NCBI RefSeq assembly: GCF_026340305.1
Contig: NZ_JAPEPI010000001.1
Location: forward strand, 2,108,001-2,172,000
Source of the DNA: Streptomyces sp. NBC_01381
GTDB taxonomy: Bacteria > Actinomycetota > Actinomycetes > Streptomycetales > Streptomycetaceae
Direction: 5' to 3'
DNA length: 64,000 bases
Positions 54,821 to 62,564 of the stretch are shown here, piece after piece. The position numbers and the translations under genes were made by a program. How positions within the stretch are numbered: position 1 is the first letter of the stretch; each line of letters opens with the position of its first letter. The notes under the pieces were generated by a model. It was not told where the DNA came from, did no database searches, and saw only the letters and a list, made by a program, of their open reading frames with translations.

Positions 54821-55423
54821 CTACTCCGCAGGCAGCACGTGCTTGGCCGCGATCGTCTTCGCGGTGTCCGAGTCCGGGCCGGGCTGGGGCACGAAGATCG
54901 CCTCGCGGTAGTAGCGCAGCTCGGCGATGGACTCGCGGATGTCGGCGAGTGCCCGGTGGTTGCCGTTCTTGTCCGGGCTGTTGAAGTACGCCCGGGGGTA
55001 CCAGCGCCGGGCGAGTTCCTTGATCGAGGAGACGTCGACGATGCGGTAGTGGAGAAACTCCTCCAGCGTCTGCATGTCGCGCAGCAGGAAGCCCCGGTCG
55101 GTGCCGACCGAGTTCCCGCAGAGCGGAGCCTTGCGCGGCTCCTTGACGTGCTCACGTACGTACGCCAGGACCTGCTCCTCGGCGTCGGCCAGCGTGGTGC
55201 CGCCGGCCAGTTCGTCGAGGAGCCCCGAGGTGGTGTGCATTTTGCGCACCACCTCGGGCATGGTCTCCAGCGCCGCGTCCGGCGGGCGGATCACGATGTC
55301 CACACCTTCGCCGAGCACGTTCAGTTCCGAGTCGGTGACCAGTGCGGCCACCTCAATAAGTGCGTCATCCGTCAGCGAGAGCCCGGTCATCTCGCAGTCG
55401 ATCCACACCATGCGATCGTTCAT
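54821..55423 (-). CDS. ornA: OrnA, oligoribonuclease
   Basis: 200-residue DEDDh 3'-5' exonuclease that degrades short RNAs and pGpG. Motif I is WIDCEMTGL (Asp, Glu). Motif II is [10 protein letters not shown] (Asp), and motif III is [11 protein letters not shown] (His, Asp). It starts 10 bp after the adpA stop, as in other Streptomyces where it is cotranscribed with adpA. The pGpG clearance links it to the c-di-GMP enzyme CdgA. Loss of OrnA delays growth and aerial mycelium in S. coelicolor. Confidence 0.95.
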   Translation of the reverse strand: MNDRMVWIDCEMTGLSLTDDALIEVAALVTDSELNVLGEGVDIVIRPPDAALETMPEVVRKMHTTSGLLDELAGGTTLADAEEQVLAYVREHVKEPRKAPLCGNSVGTDRGFLLRDMQTLEEFLHYRIVDVSSIKELARRWYPRAYFNSPDKNGNHRALADIRESIAELRYYREAIFVPQPGPDSDTAKTIAAKHVLPAE

Positions 55424-55433
55424 GCGTCTTACC

Positions 55434-56672
55434 CTACGGCGCACTCCTCTGCCCGGGCAGAGGCGGACGGCCTGGCGCGTACACATCTGAGCTCGGCTTT
55501 CCCGGATCCGCCGACAGCGAGGCCGTCGGTCCCAGGGCGCTCGCCGCCGCCGTACGGCGTGTCTGCGACGGTACGGGACCGCTCTCGACGACAGCGGCGG
55601 GCACCGCCTGCGCGCTCGCCGCGGCCGCGGCAGCCTCCAGGGACCGCTCGCCCTGCGGCCTGCGGGCGCGGTAGGCGGCCCGGTAGGCGGCGGGGGACGA
55701 GCCCAGCTGGCGCCGGAAGTGACCCCGCAGTGCCACCGGCGAACGGAAGCCGCAGCGGCCCGCGACCTCGTCGACGGAGTAGTCGGAGGTCTCGAGCAGC
55801 CGCTGCGCCTGCAGTACGCGCTGAGTGATCAGCCACTGCAGGGGAGCGCTCCCGGTGAGCGAGCGGAACCTGCGGTCGAAGGTGCGCCTGCTCATGTACG
55901 CGCGCGCGGCCAGCGTCTCCACGTCGAACTGCTCGTGGAGATGTTCCAGCGCCCAGGCGACGACCTCGGCGAGCGGGTCGGCGCCGATCTCCTCTGGTAA
56001 AGACCTGTCGAGATAGCGCTCCTGGCCGCCGGCCCTGCGCGGTGGCACGACGAGCCTGCGGGCGAGCGCGCCCGCCGCCTCGTTGCCGTGGTCCGTGCGC
56101 ACGATGTGCAGACAGAGGTCAATGCCCGCCGCGGTGCCGGCGCTCGTCAGGACGTCGCCGTCGTCGACGAACAGCTCCCGCGGGTCCACATGGACGGACG
56201 GATATCGCTTGGCCAGCGTCGGCGCGTACATCCAGTGTGTGGTCGCCGGACGGCCGTCGAGCAGTCCCGCCGCGGCGAGCACGAACGCACCGGTGCACAG
56301 GCCCACGATGCGCGCGCCCTCTTCGTGCGCGCGGCGCAGCGCGTCGAGCGCTTCCGGCGGCGGCGGTGATGTGATCGACCGCCAGGCCGGTACGACGACG
56401 GTGCCTGCCCGCCCGATCGCTTCCAGGCCATGCGGTGCGGTGAGTTCGAGACCGCCGGTCGTGCGCAGCGGTCCCTCTTCACCGGCGCAGACCAGCAGCC
56501 GATACCGCGGGACCCCGGCGTCCTGCCGGTCGATGCCGAACACGGAGAGCGGTATCGAGCTCTCGAAAATGGGGCCCCCGCTGAACAACAGCACCGCGAC
56601 GATCTCCCGGCGGCGCCGCCCGGAGAGTTTCCGAGCCGCGGCTTCTTGCACGGCAGTGGAGTCGTGGCTCAT
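55434..56672 (-). CDS. adpA: AdpA (BldH), central AraC-family developmental activator, with TTA codon
   Basis: 412-residue activator. The N-terminal DJ-1/GATase-like domain is [28 protein letters not shown] to about residue 195. The C-terminal AraC helix-turn-helix pair is [34 protein letters not shown] and [31 protein letters not shown]. Leu225, in the linker LDRSLPEE, is encoded by TTA at 55998-56000. This makes expression depend on the bldA tRNA, as in S. coelicolor. The start at 56672 follows a GGGG site. The C-terminal tail is Ala/Ser-rich. Confidence 0.96.
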   Translation of the reverse strand: MSHDSTAVQEAAARKLSGRRRREIVAVLLFSGGPIFESSIPLSVFGIDRQDAGVPRYRLLVCAGEEGPLRTTGGLELTAPHGLEAIGRAGTVVVPAWRSITSPPPPEALDALRRAHEEGARIVGLCTGAFVLAAAGLLDGRPATTHWMYAPTLAKRYPSVHVDPRELFVDDGDVLTSAGTAAGIDLCLHIVRTDHGNEAAGALARRLVVPPRRAGGQERYLDRSLPEEIGADPLAEVVAWALEHLHEQFDVETLAARAYMSRRTFDRRFRSLTGSAPLQWLITQRVLQAQRLLETSDYSVDEVAGRCGFRSPVALRGHFRRQLGSSPAAYRAAYRARRPQGERSLEAAAAAASAQAVPAAVVESGPVPSQTRRTAAASALGPTASLSADPGKPSSDVYAPGRPPLPGQRSAP

Positions 56673-56888
56673 GGCGCTAAGCCCCCCTCGGTGGTCGCGG
56701 CTCCCTGTTCTTGGCGCGCTCTGCGTGTTCTGTGTTCTCGGCGCTCTTGTCGGACCTGTCGCTCCTGCACGTTTCCCCTCGGTCCTCCACCAGTCCCCCG
56801 CCGTAATACAGTCATGATCGAATCTACTGCGTCCCGTGGTGCCGGGGTGACCAGTTAAGGACCCGGCACTATGTCGACATGGCAACTT

Positions 56889-56898
56889 GGCGTGAAGC
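56889..56898. promoter_or_regulatory. Possible AdpA-binding site upstream of adpA
   Basis: TGGCGTGAAG matches the AdpA consensus TGGCSNGWWY at 9 of 10 positions, 217 bp before the adpA start. AdpA is known to bind its own promoter. The consensus is degenerate, so this is weak. The rest of 56673-57095 holds no gene. Confidence 0.4.
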
Positions 56899-57095
56899 AT
56901 TCGATCACGAAGCGTTGCACTCGCGGGCGTTGCAGGGAAGTGCGCCTCGGCTCCGTGGCCGGTCCCCGTAGGGTGCCAGCGCCTTTTTCACACCTTTCAG
57001 CCCTGGTGGGACCGGGGTTGAGTACCCGTTCGGCCAAGGAATGCGCGCCCGCCGGAAGTTGGCTGAAAAGCTACGGGCGCGTGTGCGCGAATCGG

Positions 57096-57506
57096 TCAGT
57101 CCCCCGGCGTGGACCCACCAGCATGCCGACCGCCCCTGTGCGCCCCCGCGCCCGTCCGGCCGTGCCGCCCCCGGTGAGCACATCCCTGCTCGGCGATCAG
57201 CCGCGCCGCCCCTCGCTCGGACTGCCGCAGGAGCACCCGGCAGACCCCCGTCACGGCGGCGAGTCCGATGGCCGCCCCGGCCGCCCCGGCCAGCGACGTC
57301 CCGTACCCCACAAGGACGACGGGCACCAGGACGCAGCTGAACGCGGCCCAGCGGACGACATCGCTCGCCGAGTCCTGCGCCGGAGCGGACGGCGTCTCCT
57401 GGGTGCGCGGCGCCTGCGCGCCGCCCCGTCGGCGCTCGCGCGCCCCCTCGGGCGTGCGACGGCGGCTCTGTGCGACGGGTGAGGACGCGGTCGGCGGTCG
57501 TGGCAC
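57096..57506 (-). CDS. Small membrane protein upstream of adpA
   Basis: 136 residues with a charged N-terminus and two hydrophobic helices (WAAFSCVLVPVVLVGYGTSLAGAAGAAIGLAAVTGVCRVLL). The C-terminus is low-complexity Gly/His/Arg. No known domain; the coding call rests on frame, length and the conserved location next to adpA. Confidence 0.55.
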   Translation of the reverse strand: MPRPPTASSPVAQSRRRTPEGARERRRGGAQAPRTQETPSAPAQDSASDVVRWAAFSCVLVPVVLVGYGTSLAGAAGAAIGLAAVTGVCRVLLRQSERGAARLIAEQGCAHRGRHGRTGAGAHRGGRHAGGSTPGD

Positions 57507-57566
57507 GGCGTGCTCCCTGTGGCGGTGGCGTTCAGAGGTTCAACGCGTGGCCGCGCGGCCGGTCAC

Positions 57567-57576
57567 TGGCGTGAAC
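57567..57576. promoter_or_regulatory. Perfect match to the AdpA consensus before the 57506 gene
   Basis: TGGCGTGAAC fits TGGCSNGWWY at all 10 positions, 61 bp before the start of the small membrane protein gene. It lies in the 57507-57892 spacer, which holds no gene but must carry two divergent promoters. Confidence 0.5.
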
Positions 57577-57892
57577 CTTGTGGCCGATGACAGCCCACGC
57601 GGGTGGGTGCCCAAACCGCCTGTACGAGGCAGCAACCATTGCCATACGGGCGCCGCTCATGCATGCTCCGGTGAACGCCGTGAGGCTCCCGCAGGGCCTG
57701 TCGAAGGCTCTGGGCAGGAGAGGAGTGTCGCCGTACCCTTAGGGGTATGGGGTTGGGAAGATGATTCCCGGACACAGCTCCGGTGCTCGTCGCAGCTCAC
57801 CACCCGTCCCTGCCCGAACTTGTTCCATAACTGCGCCGTACGACCCGAACAAAGTCGACCCTCCCACAGAGGACTCCTTCGCCGAGACACCC

Positions 57893-58417
57893 ATGGCCGG
57901 TCACGAATTCTCCGAACCCGCGGACCGCAAGCGGCAGGTCGCCGATCCGACAGCGACCCCCCAGGCGGCGGAAGAACCACGTCACTCCTGCGATCCAGCC
58001 TTCCGGCACGGGGTCGTCGTCGGTTTCGACGGCTCGACCTCCAGTGAGCGCGCGCTCTCGTACGCGATCGGGATGGCCCATCGCTCCGGCTCGGGCCTGA
58101 TCATCGTGCACGTCGCCAACCGGCTGCCCACCACGGTGTGGGCGGGCTGTGAGCCGCCGGTCTTCGTCGATGTGCCGGACCACCGCACGGAAGTGCTCGG
58201 GCTCGAACTGGCCTGTGCGGACTATCTGGCCGAAGTGCCCTGGATCCTCGTCGAGCGGGGCGGCGACATCTGTCACGAACTCGAAGAGGTGGGCCGCGAA
58301 TACTCCGCGGACGCGATCGTCGTCGGATCGACGCACGGCATCGTGGGGCGCATCTTCGGTTCGGTCGCGGGCCGGCTCGCGCGCCGCGCGCAACGGCCTG
58401 TCGTTGTCATTCCGTAA
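57893..58417 (+). CDS. Universal stress protein (UspA-like)
   Basis: 174-residue protein with one Usp domain: GVVVGFDGSTSSERALSYAIGMAHRSGSGLIIVHV (strand 1 and helix). The nucleotide-binding segment is ADAIVVGSTHGIVGRIFGSVAGRLARRAQRPVVVIP, G-2x-G-9x-G-like. It may bind ATP. A 45-residue linker precedes the domain. The ATG at 57893 was chosen over an in-frame start 44 codons earlier with a poor composition. Confidence 0.85.
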   Translation: MAGHEFSEPADRKRQVADPTATPQAAEEPRHSCDPAFRHGVVVGFDGSTSSERALSYAIGMAHRSGSGLIIVHVANRLPTTVWAGCEPPVFVDVPDHRTEVLGLELACADYLAEVPWILVERGGDICHELEEVGREYSADAIVVGSTHGIVGRIFGSVAGRLARRAQRPVVVIP

Positions 58418-58581
58418 CGTCTCGTCGTCCCAGGTGAGATGAGAGCGGCGGGGCGTCAACTTCCTTCCCCTTTCCCTCCGTTGTAGATAAATCTACTCGT
58501 GCGTAGAGGTGGTTTGTGCCCTTGTGAAGGGTACGTACAGGTGGCACAACAACTGCACACCGCACCTGAAGGGAGCCCGCC

Positions 58582-59157
58582 GTGGACAAAGACGTCTCTG
58601 CGGGAAGTACCACCTCGACTCTCGGCCATCTCGCCCTGGGGCTCACGCTGTTGGCCTTCGGGATCGGTCACACCGAAGTGATCGACGGGGTGACGGCGCT
58701 GGACGCCGCCGTCCTCGCGACGTTCGTAGGCGGCGTCGCGCTCTTCGTCGCCGGCCTGTTCGCGTTCCGTGACAGCGACGCGTTCACCGGTACGGCCTTC
58801 GCCGCGCTCGGCGCGCTCTGGTTCACCTGGGGCCTCACGGCGGAGGTCGAGGCCTCCGCCAACGCCGCGGGCCTCTTCCTGCTGCTCTTCGCGCTCGTCA
58901 CGCTCAGCCTGACCCTGGGGGCACCGGGTGGCGCGGCGCTCACGCGGGGGTCGTACGGGCTGCTCTTCGTGTCCCTCGTCCTGATCGCCGTCGCGCAGTT
59001 CGGTGACAGCGCCGGTCTTGCGAAGGCGGGCGGCTGGTTCGCCGCGGTCGGCGGACTGCTCGCCTGGTACGGCGCGACGGCGGCCCTGGCCCACTGGCCC
59101 ACAGCTCTCCCGGGGCGCGGGCGGCCTGCCGGCCAGGGAGTGACGGCTACCGGCTGA
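58582..59157 (+). CDS. GPR1/FUN34/YaaH-family transporter (acetate/succinate type)
   Basis: 191-residue membrane protein with six helices (LGHLALGLTLLAFGIGHTEV, AVLATFVGGVALFVAGLFAF, ANAAGLFLLLFALVTLSL and others). It is in the SatP/AcpA family that moves acetate and succinate with protons. The conserved NPAPLGL motif is replaced by STLGHLALG, so specificity may differ. Start GTG 58582 has GAAGGGAG upstream. A/T-rich sequence at 58470-58520 may be its promoter. Confidence 0.8.
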   Translation: MDKDVSAGSTTSTLGHLALGLTLLAFGIGHTEVIDGVTALDAAVLATFVGGVALFVAGLFAFRDSDAFTGTAFAALGALWFTWGLTAEVEASANAAGLFLLLFALVTLSLTLGAPGGAALTRGSYGLLFVSLVLIAVAQFGDSAGLAKAGGWFAAVGGLLAWYGATAALAHWPTALPGRGRPAGQGVTATG

Positions 59158-59198
59158 GGCAGGCGCGGGTCGGGGGAATGGGCGCCCCTGGCCCTCTG

Positions 59199-59242
59199 GG
59201 AACGGGCCCCCTGCGCTTGGTGGCACGCATGGGGCCCGTTCC
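59199..59242. terminator. Terminator between YaaH-family gene and glmS
   Basis: Perfect 12-bp stem (GGAACGGGCCCC with its complement) with a 20-nt loop, between two convergent genes. Confidence 0.85.
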
Positions 59243-59268
59243 GTTTGTCTGTCCGTGCGGGGCGGTGG

Positions 59269-59305
59269 GGGCTTGTCGCGCAGTTCCCCGCGCCCCTTAC
59301 GGGGC
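59269..59305. repeat. Common Streptomyces intergenic palindrome (CGCGCAGTTCCCCGCGCC type)
   Basis: GCTTGTCGCGCAGTTCCCCG followed by CGCCCCTTACGGGGC. This element is frequent in Streptomyces genomes near gene ends. It touches the glmS stop and may add to termination. A relative lies near 49360. Confidence 0.75.
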
Positions 59306-61122
59306 TATTCCACCGTCACCGACTTCGCGAGGTTCCTCGGCTTGTCGATGTCCCTGCCCAGGGCCAACGCCGTGTGGTAGGCGAGGAGTTGGAGCGGGAT
59401 GCCCATCAGGATCGGGTCCAGCTCGTTCTCGTTCTTCGGGACCAGGATGGTCTGGTCGGCCTTCTCCTGCTCCTGGTGCGCGACCGCGAGGATCTTGCCG
59501 CTGCGGGCCTTGATCTCCTCCAGGGCGGCGCGGTTCTTCTCCAGGAGGTCGTCGTTCGGGACGATCGCGACCGTGGGGAGCGCGGGCTCGATGAGGGCGA
59601 GCGGGCCGTGCTTCAGCTCGGAGGCCGGGTAGGCCTCGGCGTGGATGTACGAGACCTCCTTGAGCTTCAGGGAGGCCTCGCGGGCGACGGGGTAGCCGCG
59701 TACGCGTCCGATGAAGAGCATCGAGCGGGCGTCTGCGTAGTCCTTCGCGATCTTCTTGATCTCGTCCTCCTGCTTGAGGATCTCCGAGATCTGGCCGGGC
59801 AGCTTGCGCAGGCCCTCGATGATCCGCTTGCCGTCGGAGACCGACAGGTCACGGATGCGGCCCAGGTGCAGCGCGAGCAGGGCGAAGGCGACCGTGGTGT
59901 TCGTGAAGCACTTGGTCGACACGACGCAGACCTCCGGGCCCGCGTGGACGTACACGCCCGCGTCGGCCTCACGGGCGATCGCCGAGCCGACGACGTTCAC
60001 GACGCCCAGGACGCGGGCGCCCTTGCGCTTCAGCTCCTGGACGGCGGCGAGCACGTCGTACGTCTCACCGGACTGGGAGACGGCGATGTAGAGGGTGTCG
60101 GGGTCCACGACGGGGTTGCGGTAGCGGAACTCGGAGGCGGGCTCGGCGTCCGCGGGGATGCGGGCCAGCTCCTCGATCATCTGGGCGCCGATCATGCCCG
60201 CGTGGTACGAGGTGCCGCAGCCGAGGATCTTGACGCGGCGCACCTTGCGGGCGTCGTGGGCGTCGAGGTTCAGGCCGCCGAGGTGCACGGTGGAGAAGCG
60301 GTCGTCGATGCGGCCGCGCAGCACGCGGTCGACCGCGTCGGGCTGCTCGAAGATCTCCTTGTGCATGTACGTGTCGTGGCCGCCCATGTCGTACGACTCG
60401 GCCTCCCACTCCACGGTGGTCGGCGAGGCGGTCGTGCGCGAGCCCTCGGTGGTGTACGTGCGGTAGTCGTCGGCCTTGATGGTGGCCATCTCGCCGTCGT
60501 CGAGGGTGACGACCTGGCGGGTGTGCGAGACGAGGGCGGCGACGTCCGAGGCGACGAACATCTCCTTCTCGCCGATGCCAAGAACGACGGGCGAGCCGTT
60601 GCGGGCGACGACGATGCGGTCGTTGAAGTCGGCGTGCAGGACGGCGATGCCGTACGTGCCCTCGATGTGGCGCAGGGCCTCGCGGACCTTGTCCTCCAGC
60701 TTGTCCGCCTGGGCGCGGGCGATGAGGTGGGTGAGGACCTCGGTGTCCGTCTCGGAGAGGAACTCGACGCCGTCGGCGGTGAGCTTGGCGCGCAGCTCGG
60801 AGGCGTTGTCGATGATGCCGTTGTGGACGACGGCGACCTTGTTGTCGCCCGACATGTGCGGGTGGGCGTTCTCGTCGGACGGGGCGCCGTGGGTGGCCCA
60901 GCGGGTGTGGGCGATGCCGGTCGTGCCCTTGAAGCGGGCGGGGACCTTGGCCTCCAGGTCACGGACGCGGCCCTTGGCCTTGACCATCTTCAGGCCGCTG
61001 GCCTTGGGGCCCGTGATGACGACGCCGGCGGAGTCGTAGCCGCGGTACTCCAGGCGCTGCAGGCCTTCGAGGAGGAGGGGGGCCACGTCACGCTTGCCGA
61101 TATAACCGACGATTCCACACAT
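59305..61122 (-). CDS. glmS: GlmS, glutamine-fructose-6-phosphate aminotransferase
   Basis: 605-residue enzyme that makes glucosamine-6-phosphate from fructose-6-phosphate and glutamine, the first step to cell-wall amino sugars. The nucleophile is Cys2 after the start Met (MCGIVGYIGKRDVAPLLLEGLQRLEYRGYDSAG). The N-terminal glutaminase domain is followed by two SIS domains (ILGCGTSYHAGMIGAQMIE; MLFIGRVRGYPVAREASLKLKEVSYIHAEAYPASELKHGPLALI) and the C-terminal LAKSVTVE. Start ATG 61122. By position it is the glmS2 paralogue of S. coelicolor; the essential copy is likely elsewhere. Confidence 0.95.
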   Translation of the reverse strand: MCGIVGYIGKRDVAPLLLEGLQRLEYRGYDSAGVVITGPKASGLKMVKAKGRVRDLEAKVPARFKGTTGIAHTRWATHGAPSDENAHPHMSGDNKVAVVHNGIIDNASELRAKLTADGVEFLSETDTEVLTHLIARAQADKLEDKVREALRHIEGTYGIAVLHADFNDRIVVARNGSPVVLGIGEKEMFVASDVAALVSHTRQVVTLDDGEMATIKADDYRTYTTEGSRTTASPTTVEWEAESYDMGGHDTYMHKEIFEQPDAVDRVLRGRIDDRFSTVHLGGLNLDAHDARKVRRVKILGCGTSYHAGMIGAQMIEELARIPADAEPASEFRYRNPVVDPDTLYIAVSQSGETYDVLAAVQELKRKGARVLGVVNVVGSAIAREADAGVYVHAGPEVCVVSTKCFTNTTVAFALLALHLGRIRDLSVSDGKRIIEGLRKLPGQISEILKQEDEIKKIAKDYADARSMLFIGRVRGYPVAREASLKLKEVSYIHAEAYPASELKHGPLALIEPALPTVAIVPNDDLLEKNRAALEEIKARSGKILAVAHQEQEKADQTILVPKNENELDPILMGIPLQLLAYHTALALGRDIDKPRNLAKSVTVE

Positions 61123-61157
61123 AAAGGGTGTCCTAGCCGTAGAGGGTTGGGTGTTTC

Positions 61158-61415
61158 TCAGCCGTAGATCATGCGGCGCAGCTGTCTGAGACTGAGCTCG
61201 GGCGGCGCGACCGCGCGGTATTCGAGGTCCGCCGAGATCTGCTCGAAGATCGCCGCGTTCAGCAGGCCCTGACCTTGCAGTTCGCGGTGGCGGCGACGGA
61301 CGAACTCTTCGGTCGTCTCGTCGAAGTAGGCGAGCACGTCCTGGATGACCCGCAGGGCTTCGCCCCGCTGGAGCGGGGTGCTGCGGGTCAGGTGGTCCAC
61401 CAGGTCGTCGTGCAT
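61158..61415 (-). CDS. Small conserved hypothetical, upstream of glmS
   Basis: 85 residues, helical (MHDDLVDHLTRSTPLQRGEALRVIQDVLAYFDETTEEFVRRRHRELQGQGLLNAAIFEQISADL). No known domain. It precedes glmS by 35 bp on the same strand, so a two-gene unit with glmS is likely. The start at 61415 opens the conserved part. Confidence 0.7.
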   Translation of the reverse strand: MHDDLVDHLTRSTPLQRGEALRVIQDVLAYFDETTEEFVRRRHRELQGQGLLNAAIFEQISADLEYRAVAPPELSLRQLRRMIYG

Positions 61416-61513
61416 TCGTTGATCCTGGAGGAATAGGCCTCCGGGCGCAACAATCCTGCCCGATTCCGGGCAGGAGCGTGGCAAAATTCCGGCCCCAGCG
61501 GCTCACAGGCGGC

Positions 61514-62407
61514 TTACATCCGCTTCAGGACCGCCTGCTTGGCGAGGGAGAACTCGTCGTCCGTGAGTATCCCGGACTGATGAAGCTCCCCCAGCTCGCG
61601 GAGCCGCCGCAGCAGCGCGTCATGATCGTCCCCGGACGCTTCCGGGGGTGCCGCCGACGGGGCCGCCGGCAGCGCGGGCGCGGCCTGAAGCTCGGCCGGG
61701 GCGGGCCCGGAGGGATGCGGCAACCGCACCTGCACAGCCGCAGCGACCAGCGCCATCAGCGGATCCTTCTTGAAGCCCCACAGCTCGACCGAGTTCGGGT
61801 CGTACTTCGGCGGAGCCTTGGTGGGGGAGTGCCGCACGGTGAAGCGGAGGTACCCGTTCTCCAGGCCGACCGCCGGCTGCCACTCGACGGCGGCCACATC
61901 GGCGAGCGCCAGCGAGCGCGTGCCCGATGCGGACTTCGCCTCCTCCGTCTTCCAGTTCCACTCCAGGCGGATGTGCTCACCGTCGAAGCTGGCGGTGCCG
62001 TCACCGGCGGAGACCGACAGCGGCACGGAAGGCCCCGGCAGCAGATAGCTCTCGCAGGACGCGGCCGGCACCTGTTCGAGAAGGAGTGCGTTGCGCACCT
62101 CGTCGACGACGTACTCGGCGACCCCGTACCGGTCCGGCTCCACCGCCAGCTGGTAGGGGTCGGCGGCGTCCCCGAGTTTGCCTCCGGTGGCCTGCAGCAG
62201 CGGGTCCGCGCCGTCCCGCAGGCGCAGCCGCAGCCGGCCCGACTTCTTGCCCTGCTCGAAGGCGATTCCCGCCAACGCGGCCAAGGGGACGGCCAGTTCC
62301 CCCAGCGACTTGCGCAGCAGCGACACGTTCTTGTCGCGTCCCGGCACAAGGCGCAGCGTCTCTCCGTCGAAGGTCCAGGTCCCGTCGCGCTGGATGATTT
62401 CCGCCAT
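61514..62407 (-). CDS. DUF4429 and SHOCT domain protein
   Basis: 297-residue protein. Two related beta-rich DUF4429 halves (GTWTFDGETLRLVPGRDKN; GTASFDGEHIRLEWNWKT) are followed by a Pro/Ala linker and a short C-terminal SHOCT motif (LLRRLRELGELHQSGILTDDEFSLAKQAVL). DUF4429 proteins resemble PH-like folds; the function is unknown. Divergent from the hexosaminidase gene with the dre-like site between them. Confidence 0.85.
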   Translation of the reverse strand: MAEIIQRDGTWTFDGETLRLVPGRDKNVSLLRKSLGELAVPLAALAGIAFEQGKKSGRLRLRLRDGADPLLQATGGKLGDAADPYQLAVEPDRYGVAEYVVDEVRNALLLEQVPAASCESYLLPGPSVPLSVSAGDGTASFDGEHIRLEWNWKTEEAKSASGTRSLALADVAAVEWQPAVGLENGYLRFTVRHSPTKAPPKYDPNSVELWGFKKDPLMALVAAAVQVRLPHPSGPAPAELQAAPALPAAPSAAPPEASGDDHDALLRRLRELGELHQSGILTDDEFSLAKQAVLKRM

Positions 62408-62437
62408 GGGAGGATTCTTCCATCGGCGGGCGGCGGA

Positions 62438-62453
62438 AGTGGTCTACACCCTT
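62438..62453. promoter_or_regulatory. DasR-like (dre) site before the hexosaminidase gene
   Basis: AGTGGTCTACACCCTT matches the DasR core GGTCTAGACC at 9 of 10 bases. It is 112 bp before the hexosaminidase start and about 30 bp before the DUF4429 start. The function of the gene (chitobiose breakdown) fits DasR control. Confidence 0.65.
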
Positions 62454-62564
62454 GACCCGTCACGGGGCGCAAGGTACCCATGGTGACCGTTCAATCAAGC
62501 CGTACCAGTGATGCACCACAGTGAGGCGCCACCCGTGACGTAGCCCCGTCGAAGGGACCCGCTT

